Shown piece by piece: positions 7,717-16,242 of a stretch of DNA of 64,000 nucleotides. Position numbers and translations under genes: made by a program. The notes below the pieces were generated by a model. That model saw nothing but the letters and a program-made list of their open reading frames with translations, was not told where the DNA came from and did not search any database. Origin of the DNA: Mycobacterium sp. Root135 (lineage in GTDB: Bacteria > Actinomycetota > Actinomycetes > Mycobacteriales > Mycobacteriaceae); NCBI RefSeq assembly GCF_001426545.1, contig NZ_LMEZ01000009.1, positions 485,523-549,522 of the forward strand, in the 5' to 3' direction. The number at the start of each line of letters is the position of its first letter. Position 1 is the first letter of the stretch.

Positions 7717-9359
7717 GCCGTTAGGTCTCTGCTGCGAAAGGCGACGGCCCCCAAGGCGATCAAGGCGGCGTCGACGCCCAAGAGCCACCACAGCGGTGTC
7801 GCGCTGAAGGTGCCCGTTCCGACCTGCGGGACGTGGGCGAACGGTTCGATGTCGAGCAACCACTGCGGTGAATTCGACAGCGAGCCAATCAGATACACCG
7901 CAATGAACGCGGTCAAGACTCCCCAGGCCGCCGGGGCGAACCGGGGGAGCAGGCCGAACAAGACGACCGTGATCGCCACCAGGAGCCAGACTGCGGGCAG
8001 CTGTACGGCCGCGGTACCGAGAACGGTCGGAAGCTTGCCGGCCACGTCGCCTGCGGACGCTCCGTAGGTCAGCCCCGCCACCAGTGCGGCGAGCATCATC
8101 GCCATCCCGGTTCCCGCGATCGCGAACACCAGATGGCTTGCCAGCCAACGAGTTCGACTCACGGATCCCGCCAGCAGAGTCTCGGCGCGCTGGCTGGACT
8201 CCTCTTGATGCAACCGCAACGTCAGCGAGATCGCGAACGCCGACGTGACCATGCCGAGCATCCCGAATCCGACGGCGACGAAGGCCTGCTCGATCTGATC
8301 GGTGCCGCCGAGACGGGCCACGACGTCGCGAGCCGACTGGCTGCCGCCGATCTCGTCCCCGACGCCGTCGACCACGCTGCCGATCAGCAGTCCGTAGAGA
8401 CACAGTCCGACGGTCCACAACGTCGTCGACGCCCGGTTGAGCCGCCACCCCAGCGACGTGACCCCGCGCAGGTCCCATCCTGCCCGGGGCGCGCCAGGAC
8501 GCTCGGCGATCAGGCCCGCGCCGACGTCGCGGCTGGCCAGCAGTCGATAGGCGACGACGATCAGGACGGCGGCCACGGCGACATGAAGAGGCAGTATCCA
8601 CACCCTGTCGCCTGCGTACGGGCGCACCTGCAGTGACCATCCCAAAGGTGATAGCCACGAGAGGAATTCGGCGCGCGACCCCGCGTCGCCGACGGCCCGC
8701 AGGGTGAACGCCGTCGCCAGAACGCCGAAGGCCGCACCCCGGGCGAACCGTGCACTTGGGGACAGCTGGGCCGTAACGGCTGCCACCGCGGTGAACACCA
8801 GACCCGTCGCCGCGAGCGCCAGGCCGAAGGCCACCGAGCCCGCTGCGGGCACGTTCATCGGGAGGAGGCCGGCGATGCCGATGATCCCGGTGACGATCGA
8901 GCCGCCTCCAGCCACCAGGAGCGCGGAGGTCAGGCTTGCGTAGCGTCCGACGGCCGTCGAGTCGACGAGTTCGGTTCGGCCGGACTCCTCCTCGGCGCGG
9001 GTGTGCCGGACGACGGTCAGGATCACCGCCACGGCGATCAGGACGTGGAACATGCCGGCCTTCCAGATGCCGGTGGCGCCAAGGCTGTCGCCGTAGACGT
9101 TTCCGTACAGTGCGCGCTGAGCCGGGCTGGCCATGATGGATGCGGCCAGTGACGCACGATCTGCCGCCGTCGGGTAGACGGCCTCGACGCCGCCGACGTA
9201 CACCGTGCCGAGCGGAATCGACAGCAGCAGCACCCACGCGGGCAGGGCGATGCGGTCGAGTCGAAGGTAGAGGCGAAGCAGCCCAAAGGTTCCCGAGAAG
9301 TTGGAGCCGCGAGACGGCGCCTGATGGGCGGGATGGCGGGGGCGCTCGAGGACCGTCAT
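7713..9359 (-). CDS. ABC-2 type efflux permease, double-length (Rv1217c-like)
   Basis: 548 residues, identical in length to the M. tuberculosis orthologue annotated as a tetronasin-type transporter subunit. It has about twelve hydrophobic segments in two halves, each with six and an extracellular loop. That is consistent with an internal duplication, so one polypeptide forms the whole membrane part of an exporter. The start ATG at 9359 overlaps the stop of the ATPase gene. With the RaaS-type repressor upstream, this is expected to export drugs or envelope lipids. Confidence 0.9.
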   Translation of the reverse strand: MTVLERPRHPAHQAPSRGSNFSGTFGLLRLYLRLDRIALPAWVLLLSIPLGTVYVGGVEAVYPTAADRASLAASIMASPAQRALYGNVYGDSLGATGIWKAGMFHVLIAVAVILTVVRHTRAEEESGRTELVDSTAVGRYASLTSALLVAGGGSIVTGIIGIAGLLPMNVPAAGSVAFGLALAATGLVFTAVAAVTAQLSPSARFARGAAFGVLATAFTLRAVGDAGSRAEFLSWLSPLGWSLQVRPYAGDRVWILPLHVAVAAVLIVVAYRLLASRDVGAGLIAERPGAPRAGWDLRGVTSLGWRLNRASTTLWTVGLCLYGLLIGSVVDGVGDEIGGSQSARDVVARLGGTDQIEQAFVAVGFGMLGMVTSAFAISLTLRLHQEESSQRAETLLAGSVSRTRWLASHLVFAIAGTGMAMMLAALVAGLTYGASAGDVAGKLPTVLGTAAVQLPAVWLLVAITVVLFGLLPRFAPAAWGVLTAFIAVYLIGSLSNSPQWLLDIEPFAHVPQVGTGTFSATPLWWLLGVDAALIALGAVAFRSRDLTA

Positions 9360-10273
9360 GCCGTCACCCGCTCGGGTTCGCCGACGTCGTAGTGGCGCAG
9401 GAACAGGTCTTCCAGTGTCGGTGGCTGGCTGACCAGGCTGCGCACTCCGGCGTTGCCGAGCATCTTGATGACGTCGCCGAGGCTGGCGCCGTCCACCTGT
9501 GCGCTGAGGGTGTGGCCGTCGAGAGTGACGTCCTCGACGCCGGGGATGCGGCCGATGTCGCCTGGGTCGCCGATCATCTCGGCCTTGATCGACGTCCTGG
9601 ACAGGTGTCGCATCGATTCCAGCGTGCCGCTCTCTACGGTCCGGCCGGCACGAATGATGGTGACCCGTTGGCACAGTGCTTCGGTCTCGGCCAGGATGTG
9701 ACTGGACAGCAGCACGGTGGCGCCGCGCTCGCGGGCCTCGGCAACACATTGTTGAAAGACGTTCTCCATCAACGGGTCCAGGCCACTGCTCGGCTCGTCG
9801 AGCAGGAGCAGTCTTGCGTTCGACGCGAACGCGGAGACGAGTGACACCTTCTGCCGGTTGCCCTTCGAGTACGTGCGGGCCTTCTTCGACGGGTCGAGGC
9901 CGAAGCGTTCGACCAACTCGGTTCGCCTGCGCTCGTCGATGCCGCCGCGCATTCGGGCCAGCAGATCGATCGTCTCGCCGCCGGTCAGCGAGGGCCACAG
10001 GGTGACGTCGCCTGGCACGTAGGCGATGTGGCGATGGAGCGCGACCGCGTCGGTCCACGGGTCACCGCCAAGCAGACGCGCGGTGCCGGAGTCGGCCCGC
10101 GCCAGCCCGAGCAGGACCCGAATGGTGGTCGACTTGCCTGCACCGTTGGGGCCGAGGAACCCGTGCACCTCGCCTTCGGTTACCTCGAGGTCGAGACCGT
10201 CGAGTGCGCGGACCGCGCCGAAGTTCTTGGTCAGACCGCGGACCTCGATGGCGATGTCGTTTCCTGTTGTCAT
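9356..10273 (-). CDS. ABC efflux pump ATPase (Rv1218c-like)
   Basis: 305 residues. Walker A is GPNGAGKST (about 41-49), the Q-loop region and the signature YSKGNRQKVSLV follow, and Walker B LLLLDEPSSGLD is at about 160-171. The C-terminal 80 residues are the extra domain usual for DrrA/CcmA-type export ATPases. It pairs with the double-length permease and lies three bases downstream of the TetR regulator gene. The M. tuberculosis counterpart is linked to multidrug efflux. Confidence 0.93.
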   Translation of the reverse strand: MTTGNDIAIEVRGLTKNFGAVRALDGLDLEVTEGEVHGFLGPNGAGKSTTIRVLLGLARADSGTARLLGGDPWTDAVALHRHIAYVPGDVTLWPSLTGGETIDLLARMRGGIDERRRTELVERFGLDPSKKARTYSKGNRQKVSLVSAFASNARLLLLDEPSSGLDPLMENVFQQCVAEARERGATVLLSSHILAETEALCQRVTIIRAGRTVESGTLESMRHLSRTSIKAEMIGDPGDIGRIPGVEDVTLDGHTLSAQVDGASLGDVIKMLGNAGVRSLVSQPPTLEDLFLRHYDVGEPERVTA

Positions 10274-10276
10274 CGT

Positions 10277-10903
10277 TTACTCCTTCTCCGTCGACGCGAC
10301 GAAGGCGTCGTACATCGTGGAATCGGTCATCAGGCCGTGGGTGTAGACCTCGAGGGCGGGCAGCACCATGTCCTGGGCGTAGTCGTGCAGCACGCCGCGC
10401 ATGTCGCTTGGGTTGTCGTGCATCTGCAGGTAGAGGAGGAAGCTGCCGCCGCCGGCCATGGCGAGGAACTTGGCCCGCGCCTTGGGGTCACGACTCGCCT
10501 TGACGGTGCCCGCGCGCACGCCCTCGTCCATGTACTGCTCGACGTTGTCGATCATGTTGCGCCAGAGCATCTTCGCCAGTTCGCCGCCGGACTGCATGCT
10601 GCGGACCAGGTAGGCCATCAGGGGGGCGAAGGATTCGATGTCCGCCAACTGGGACAGCCACGACGCGGGGTCCGTCGACTGGATGGTCTCGCTCTTGGCG
10701 GCGCGTACCGACTCGGCGACGAAGTCGTCGCACGCCTTGCGCAGGCCGTCCTTGGAACCGAAGTGGTGAATCACCAGGGCCGCGCTGACCCCGGCGGCCT
10801 TGGCGATGACCCGTAGGCCGACGTCGAAGCCGTGCTCGCCGAACTGTTCGATCGCCGCATCGCGGATGCGGGCGGTGGCCGTCAGATCGTCGACTGAACG
10901 CAT
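10277..10903 (-). CDS. raaS: TetR-family repressor of the ABC pump (RaaS/Rv1219c-like)
   Basis: 208 residues. The N-terminal helix-turn-helix spans about 12-58 (RIRDAAIEQFGEHGFDVGLRVIAKAAGVSAALVIHHFGSKDGL, cited in part), followed by a helical ligand domain. The M. tuberculosis orthologue represses itself and the adjacent pump genes. A 38-bp palindrome covers the start codon here, which supports self-repression. The gene heads a four-gene minus-strand operon ending with the ICMT-like gene. Confidence 0.9.
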   Translation of the reverse strand: MRSVDDLTATARIRDAAIEQFGEHGFDVGLRVIAKAAGVSAALVIHHFGSKDGLRKACDDFVAESVRAAKSETIQSTDPASWLSQLADIESFAPLMAYLVRSMQSGGELAKMLWRNMIDNVEQYMDEGVRAGTVKASRDPKARAKFLAMAGGGSFLLYLQMHDNPSDMRGVLHDYAQDMVLPALEVYTHGLMTDSTMYDAFVASTEKE

Positions 10904-10930
10904 GTTTAGTAGGCTAAACGCGCGTTCAGT
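10893..10930. promoter_or_regulatory. Nested palindromic operator over the raaS start
   Basis: Outer arms ACTGAACG (10893-10900) and CGTTCAGT (10923-10930), and inner arms GTTTAG (10904-10909) and CTAAAC (10914-10919), share one axis at 10911.5. Fifteen of nineteen base pairs are complementary. The raaS ATG is at 10901-10903, inside the palindrome. This fits a TetR operator for autorepression. Confidence 0.8.
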
Positions 10931-10976
10931 CGGGTGTCAAGGGGTTGACGCAGAGGGGGCTACGAAAGGAAAGGGA

Positions 10977-11657
10977 CTAGTCGCGCGCGGCGGCCAGCAG
11001 GCCGTCACCGAGCGGCACCAGGACGGGCGTCAGCCGCTCGTCCTCGGCGATCAGCCGGGCCGCCTCGCGAACCGCGGTGACGTCCCGGTCACTGGCACTG
11101 GCATCGCCGGCTCGGCCACCGAGGGCGGCGCGGTGGATGACGATCACACCGCCGGAACGCAGCAGTCGCACCCCTTCGACCACGAACTGAGGCTGGTCGG
11201 CGGGATCCGCGTCGATGAACACCAGGTCGTAGGACTCGTCGGCAAGCTTGGTCAGCACCTCTTGCGCGCGGCCGCTGATCAGCCGGGTCCGCGACGGGCC
11301 GATGCCGGCCTCGACGAACGCCTGCTTGGCGAGCCGTTGGTGTTCCGGTTCGACGTCGATCGTGGTCAGCACGCCGTCGTCCCGCATCCCGGACAGCAAC
11401 CAAAGCCCGCTGACGCCGACGCCGGTCCCAACCTCGACGACGGCCTTGGCCTTGGCGACCTTGGCCAACACGCTCAGCAACGCACCGACGGCGGGTGTCA
11501 CGGCGCCCGCCCCACTGTCGTCCGCGCGTTCCCTGGCCGCAGCCGTCAACGAGTCCTCGGAGATGGAGTTCTCGGCATGGGCGACGATCGCGTCGGCCCG
11601 GCTCGGCCGCTGTTCGCCGCCGTCGGGCTGACCCGTCGAACCGTCGCTGCTGGTCAT
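10977..11657 (-). CDS. SAM-dependent O-methyltransferase (Rv1220c-like)
   Basis: 226 residues from ATG at 11657. It is a class I methyltransferase of the caffeoyl-CoA/catechol O-methyltransferase type. Motif I VVEVGTGVGVSGLWLL is at about 73-88, an acidic ribose-binding residue lies in TIDVEPEHQ, and motif YDLVFIDADPADQPQFV holds the metal-binding aspartates. Natural substrate unknown. It is divergent from sigE, with a 176-bp region between them. Confidence 0.9.
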   Translation of the reverse strand: MTSSDGSTGQPDGGEQRPSRADAIVAHAENSISEDSLTAAARERADDSGAGAVTPAVGALLSVLAKVAKAKAVVEVGTGVGVSGLWLLSGMRDDGVLTTIDVEPEHQRLAKQAFVEAGIGPSRTRLISGRAQEVLTKLADESYDLVFIDADPADQPQFVVEGVRLLRSGGVIVIHRAALGGRAGDASASDRDVTAVREAARLIAEDERLTPVLVPLGDGLLAAARD

Positions 11658-11773
11658 GCCCGCAGCGTAGAGCGAAGGCGGAGTGGGCTGCACCCCGACA
11701 CGCCCGCGCGCCAATGTGGAATTGCCCGAGAAATCCGTTGTTTCCGCTGTTCGGGTGGTGGATGATCGACTTT

Positions 11774-11789
11774 CTCAGGGAAAGCTCAG
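11774..11789. promoter_or_regulatory. CTCAG direct repeats upstream of sigE (possible MprA-type site)
   Basis: CTCAG occurs at 11774-11778 and 11785-11789, 11 bp apart, so on the same helix face; further CTCA copies lie at 11794 and 11807. MprA of M. tuberculosis binds loosely conserved direct repeats of this general kind and controls sigE. The match is from memory of the motif, not a scored search. Confidence 0.4.
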
Positions 11790-11833
11790 TTTGCTCATAT
11801 GCGGAGCTCAACGGGGTCGGGGACGGTAAGCGC

Positions 11834-12604
11834 ATGGAACACCGCGGAAGCTGGGGCCCCGGGAATATCGACGGCCGCAAGGCAGTTTCCGCGGGTGCAG
11901 AGTCGGGAAACACATCCGGCATCCGCACCAATGATCTGGAGGATCCGACGACCACCACGAGCACGTCCCCCGTATTCATGGCCCACTTCGAGCAGGCCGG
12001 CAACGGCGACTGGGTTCAGCCCGCCGAGGAGATGTCGGGCACCGCGGTGTTCGACGCCACCGGCGACAAGACGACGATGCCGTCGTGGGACGAACTGGTC
12101 CGGCAGCACGCCGACCGGGTGTACCGCCTGGCATACCGGTTGTCCGGCAGTCAGCACGACGCCGAGGATCTCACCCAGGAGACGTTCATCCGCGTCTTCC
12201 GCTCGGTGCAGAACTACCAGCCGGGGACGTTCGAGGGTTGGTTGCACCGCATCACCACGAACCTGTTCCTCGACATGGTCCGCCGCCGCAGCCGCATCCG
12301 CATGGAGGCGCTGCCCGAGGACTACGACCGAGTCCCCGCCGACGAGCCGAATCCCGAGGAGATCTACCACGACTCCCGGCTGGGCCCGGACCTGCAGGCC
12401 GCGCTTGATTCACTCGCGCCGGAATTCCGTGCCGCGGTCGTCCTGTGCGACATCGAAGGTCTGTCCTACGAGGAGATCGGCGCCACCCTCGGCGTGAAGC
12501 TCGGCACCGTGCGAAGCCGCATTCACCGAGGCAGGCAGGCGCTACGCGACTACCTGGCGAGCCACCCCGACGCCTACGCAGAGGGTTCCGCGCGTTTCGC
12601 TTGA
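11834..12604 (+). CDS. sigE: ECF RNA polymerase sigma factor SigE
   Basis: 256 residues from ATG at 11834, close to 257 in M. tuberculosis; a second in-frame ATG at 11978 would give the short form also proposed for SigE. Region 2 is at about 78-150 (ELVRQHADRVYRLAYRLSG to TNLFLDMVRRR) and region 4 at about 195-245 (LCDIEGLSYEEIGATLGVKLG). The block from AVFDATGDK onward is nearly identical to the M. tuberculosis protein. It directs the envelope-stress and starvation regulon and is held by RseA, encoded next. Confidence 0.96.
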   Translation: MEHRGSWGPGNIDGRKAVSAGAESGNTSGIRTNDLEDPTTTTSTSPVFMAHFEQAGNGDWVQPAEEMSGTAVFDATGDKTTMPSWDELVRQHADRVYRLAYRLSGSQHDAEDLTQETFIRVFRSVQNYQPGTFEGWLHRITTNLFLDMVRRRSRIRMEALPEDYDRVPADEPNPEEIYHDSRLGPDLQAALDSLAPEFRAAVVLCDIEGLSYEEIGATLGVKLGTVRSRIHRGRQALRDYLASHPDAYAEGSARFA

Positions 12605-12692
12605 GCGTCGGTGTCGTCTCGTGCGTGATCAATCCGCCGCACCGCGCTACATTCGATTGTGTTGGGTTGACGTGGTTCAGAGAGGAGCAGTC

Positions 12693-13088
12693 ATGGTGGA
12701 CCCGGGACACGTGTTCCGTCGTGCATTTTCGTGGCTGCCCACTCAATTTGCCTCGCAGAGTGATCAGCCCGTAGGGCCCAGGAGATTTGGCTCCACCGAG
12801 CACCTTTCGACCGAGGCCATCGCCGCGTTCGTCGACGGTGAGCTGCGGATGAGTGCCCACCTCCGGGCGGCGCACCACATGTCGATGTGCCCGCAGTGCT
12901 CGGCCGAAGTCGACGCTCAGGGCCAGGCCCGGACGGCGCTGCGCGACTCCTGCCCGATCAGGATTCCGTCGTCGTTGCTCGGGGCATTGTCGGAGATTCC
13001 CCGCCATGCGCCGCTGCAGCCGCCGGTCGACGACGTCGCGGCCCAGTTCGCCGCTGGCGAGACGCGGTCCCGCCGCAAGCGCCGGTAG
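12693..13088 (+). CDS. rseA: Anti-sigma-E factor RseA
   Basis: 131 residues from ATG at 12693, preceded by AGAGGAG. The frame extends upstream to 12621 but that part has no family match. Residues 36-70 hold the anti-sigma ZAS zinc motif H62-x3-C66-x2-C69 within HLRAAHHMSMCPQC. The C-terminal half is poorly structured and basic. RseA binds SigE and releases it when the cysteines are oxidised or the protein is phosphorylated and degraded. It sits 88 bp downstream of sigE and is probably in the same transcript. Confidence 0.92.
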   Translation: MVDPGHVFRRAFSWLPTQFASQSDQPVGPRRFGSTEHLSTEAIAAFVDGELRMSAHLRAAHHMSMCPQCSAEVDAQGQARTALRDSCPIRIPSSLLGALSEIPRHAPLQPPVDDVAAQFAAGETRSRRKRR

Positions 13089-13157
13089 GGTAAATGTTGG
13101 CCAAGGGTAGAGGCGTGCGCAGTTGAAGGCGGACGCTCCAACGGAGAGTGAACACGG

Positions 13158-14660
13158 GTGACCAACCAGGACCAGTTTGGAAATCGTCCCCGTATGGAAC
13201 CGAAACCGGTGTCGCGACCGCCGGTCGACCCGGCGCAAAGCCGCGCATTCGGCCGACCCGACGGCTTCAACGGTTCGTTCCTTGCGGCGGACAAGCACCG
13301 CGACCAGGGTGACTACACGCCGCGGGACCAGGCGCCCGACCCCGTCCTCGCCGACGCGTTCGGCCGTCCCGACGGTGTGACGGACCCCCTTCAGCGCCAC
13401 CCCGCGGATGCGGGTGCGCTTCAGGCCGAGCATGACCGCGACGCCCCCGACGTGCCGCCAGACCCGTGGCGTGACCCGTCGGCCGCCCCGTCCCTCGGCG
13501 TTCCCGCGCAACCGGCCCCCGCGCCGGCCGCGGTCGACGCGGTGCCGATGGGCAAGCTCGGCGTCCGTGACGTCTTCTTCGGCGGACGCGTGTCATGGGT
13601 GGCGCTGGGTGCCATCGTGATCGTCGCCCTCGTCATCGGAGGCATCGGCGGGGTGATCGGCAACAAGACCGCCGAAATCGTCCCCGCCTTCACCACGTCG
13701 AAGGTGACGCTGCAGACCGGCGCGACCGACGAGCAGGAGCCGACCAGCAGGTTCGCCCAGGTCGCGTCTAACGTCGCCGATTCGGTCGTGACGATCGAGG
13801 CCACCAGCAAGGGCGAGGGATCGCAGGGTTCCGGCGTCGTCGTCGACGGCCGCGGTTACATCGTCACCAACAACCACGTCATCTCCGACGCGGCGAAGAA
13901 TCCGGCTGAGTACAAGATCTCGGTGGTGTTCAACGACGGCCACGAAGTGCCCGCCAACCTGGTCGGCCGCGACCAGAAGACCGACCTCGCCGTCCTGAAG
14001 GTCGACAACGTCGACAACCTCGTCGTCGCCCGCTTCGGTGACTCCGAGAAGCTGCGGGTCGGCGAAGAGGTCATTGCCGCCGGCGCCCCGCTGGGACTGC
14101 GGAGCACCGTCACCCACGGCATCATCAGCGCACTGCACCGCCCGGTCCCGCTGTCGGGCGACGGTTCCGACACCGACACCGTCATCGACGGTGTGCAGAC
14201 CGACGCGTCGATCAACCACGGCAACTCCGGTGGCCCGCTGATCAACATGAACTCCGAAATCATCGGCATCAACACGGCCGGAAAGTCGTTGTCGGACAGC
14301 GCGAGTGGTCTCGGCTTTGCGATCCCCGTCAACGAGGTCAAGGAAGTCGTCGAAGGCCTGATCAAGGACGGCAAGATGTCGCATCCGACCCTCGGCCTCA
14401 ACGCCGTGTCGGTGAGCAACGACGTCGGATCGGGCGCGCTGGTCAAGAACGTCGTCGGAGGCGGTCCCGCGGACCGCGCCGGCATCAAGGAGAACGACGT
14501 CGTCGTCAAGGTGGGCACGCGTGCCGTCGCCGACGCCGACGAGATGGTCGTCGCCGTTCGCCAGCTCAAGATCGGTCAGGACGCGCCCATCGAGGTCCTT
14601 CGGGACGGGCGGCCCGTCACGTTGACGGTGACCCCCGGCTCAGACAACCCTGCGGCGTAA
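13158..14660 (+). CDS. htrA: Membrane-anchored serine protease HtrA
   Basis: 500 residues from GTG. The first 135 residues are cytosolic, charged and proline-rich. A single membrane segment spans about 145-168. The extracytoplasmic protease has the triad His240 (TNNHV), Asp276 (TDLAVLKVD) and Ser357 (GNSGGPL), followed by one PDZ domain from about 395 to 495. HtrA cleaves or refolds envelope proteins and is linked to control of SigE activity. It ends two bases before tatB. Confidence 0.95.
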   Translation: MTNQDQFGNRPRMEPKPVSRPPVDPAQSRAFGRPDGFNGSFLAADKHRDQGDYTPRDQAPDPVLADAFGRPDGVTDPLQRHPADAGALQAEHDRDAPDVPPDPWRDPSAAPSLGVPAQPAPAPAAVDAVPMGKLGVRDVFFGGRVSWVALGAIVIVALVIGGIGGVIGNKTAEIVPAFTTSKVTLQTGATDEQEPTSRFAQVASNVADSVVTIEATSKGEGSQGSGVVVDGRGYIVTNNHVISDAAKNPAEYKISVVFNDGHEVPANLVGRDQKTDLAVLKVDNVDNLVVARFGDSEKLRVGEEVIAAGAPLGLRSTVTHGIISALHRPVPLSGDGSDTDTVIDGVQTDASINHGNSGGPLINMNSEIIGINTAGKSLSDSASGLGFAIPVNEVKEVVEGLIKDGKMSHPTLGLNAVSVSNDVGSGALVKNVVGGGPADRAGIKENDVVVKVGTRAVADADEMVVAVRQLKIGQDAPIEVLRDGRPVTLTVTPGSDNPAA

Positions 14661-14662
14661 GC

Positions 14663-15064
14663 GTGTTCGGGAACATCGGCTGGGGCGAGATGTTGGTGCT
14701 CGTCGTGGCCGGGCTGGTGATCCTCGGCCCCGAACGACTGCCCGGCGCCATCCGCTGGACCACCGGCGCCGTCCGTCAGGCGCGGGAGTACCTCAGCGGT
14801 GCGACCAGTCAGTTGCGGGAGGACCTGGGGCCCGAGTTCGAGGACCTCCGCCAGCCGTTAAGCGAGCTGCAGAAGCTGCGGGGGATGACGCCGCGCGCGG
14901 CGCTGACCAAGCATCTGCTCGACGGCGACGACTCGTTCCTGACCGGAAACTTCGACAAGCCGGTCAAGCCGGTGTCGGACAACCAGCCGCAGCCTCAACC
15001 ACCGGCACCGACGCCAGAACCGCGCACCCCCGGCGTCACGCCGTTCGACAGCGACGCGACCTAG
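14663..15064 (+). CDS. tatB: Sec-independent protein translocase subunit TatB
   Basis: 133 residues from GTG. The opening MFGNIGWGEMLVLVVAGLVILGPERLP (first 20 or so residues) has the short membrane helix and the conserved E-x-L-V...GPERLP hinge of TatB. An amphipathic helix and a proline-rich tail (about 105-130) follow. Together with TatA and TatC, encoded elsewhere, it exports folded twin-arginine proteins. It is two bases downstream of htrA and converges on mrp with a four-base overlap of stops. Confidence 0.95.
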   Translation: MFGNIGWGEMLVLVVAGLVILGPERLPGAIRWTTGAVRQAREYLSGATSQLREDLGPEFEDLRQPLSELQKLRGMTPRAALTKHLLDGDDSFLTGNFDKPVKPVSDNQPQPQPPAPTPEPRTPGVTPFDSDAT

Positions 15065-16221
15065 CGGCCAACCGGGTTCAACCCGAGCGACACACCAGCC
15101 AGGCTGCGCTTGCGTGTGGTCAGTGCGTCGGCGATGGAGCGCAACGCCTTGGCCGCCGCGGAATCCGGCGCGCTGAGCACCAGGGGCACCCCCGCGTCGC
15201 CTGCCTCCATCAACGCCTGATCGAGGGGCACCTGACCCAGGAGCGGCACGTCGGCACCGACCGACCGGGTGAGGCTCTCGGCCACCTTCTGGCCGCCGCC
15301 CTCACCGAAGAGGTTCATCACGGTGCCGTCGGGCAGCGTCAGGCCGGACATGTTTTCGACCACGCCGACGATGCGCTGACGGGTCTGCAGCGCGATGGCG
15401 CCGGCCCGCTCGGCGACTTCGGCGGCCGCCAGCTGAGGCGTCGTCACCACCAGGATCTCCGCGCCGGGAATCAGCTGTGCGACCGAGATGGCGATGTCAC
15501 CGGTGCCTGGTGGAAGGTCGAGCAGCAGGACGTCGAGATCGCCCCAGTAGACGTCGGCCAGGAACTGCTGGAGGGCGCGGTGCAACATCGGTCCGCGCCA
15601 CACCACGGGCGTGTTGCCCTGGGTGAACATCGCGATCGAGATGACCTTCACCTCGTGGGCGATCGGCGGCAGGATCATCGAGTCGACCTGCGTGGGCCGC
15701 TCTTCGGTGCCCATCATGCGCGGCACCGAATGGCCGTAGATGTCGGCGTCGAGCACGCCGACCGACAGCCCGCGGGCCGCCAGCGCCGCCGCGAGGTTCA
15801 CCGTCACACTCGACTTGCCGACGCCACCCTTGCCGGAGGCCACCGCGTACACGCGGGTCAGCGAGCCGGGCTGGGCGAAGGGGATCACCGGTTCCCGGGA
15901 GTCGCCCCGCAGCAGCTTGCGCAGTTCGGCGCGCTGCTCGTCGTTCATCACGTCGAGGGTCACCTTGACCGCGCCGGTGCCCGGCACGTCGACGACGGCC
16001 TGCTTGACGCGCTCGGTGATCTCGGTCTTCTTCGGACAGGCCGACGTGGTCAGGTAGATCTCGACGTGGACGCTGGCGTCGGCGCCGTCGACCGAGACGG
16101 CCTTGACCATGCCGACCTCGGTGATCGGCTTGCGGAGTTCGGGGTCGACGACTTTGGACAGGGCCGAACGAACGGCCGATTCCAGTGCGTCGGAGTCATG
16201 GGGCGATTGCTGGGACATCAC
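15061..16221 (-). CDS. mrp: Mrp-family P-loop ATPase (ApbC/NBP35-like)
   Basis: 386 residues from GTG at 16221; the next codon is an ATG (16218). The N-terminal MIP18/DUF59 domain occupies about 9-95. The deviant Walker A GKGGVGKSS is at 130-138, and LLLDLPPGTGD is the switch II region. The family assembles or carries iron-sulfur clusters. The usual C-terminal C-x-x-C after ENMS is replaced by GLTLPDG, as also in the M. tuberculosis protein, so the cluster-binding mode must differ. It converges on tatB. Confidence 0.93.
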   Translation of the reverse strand: MMSQQSPHDSDALESAVRSALSKVVDPELRKPITEVGMVKAVSVDGADASVHVEIYLTTSACPKKTEITERVKQAVVDVPGTGAVKVTLDVMNDEQRAELRKLLRGDSREPVIPFAQPGSLTRVYAVASGKGGVGKSSVTVNLAAALAARGLSVGVLDADIYGHSVPRMMGTEERPTQVDSMILPPIAHEVKVISIAMFTQGNTPVVWRGPMLHRALQQFLADVYWGDLDVLLLDLPPGTGDIAISVAQLIPGAEILVVTTPQLAAAEVAERAGAIALQTRQRIVGVVENMSGLTLPDGTVMNLFGEGGGQKVAESLTRSVGADVPLLGQVPLDQALMEAGDAGVPLVLSAPDSAAAKALRSIADALTTRKRSLAGVSLGLNPVGR

Positions 16222-16242
16222 CCGCGAGTGTATGCGCAGCCG

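Noticed and set aside
11718..11739. GGAAT...CGTT as an ECF sigma promoter before sigE
   Set aside because: Only 13 bases separate the two boxes, too short for the usual SigE or SigH spacing.
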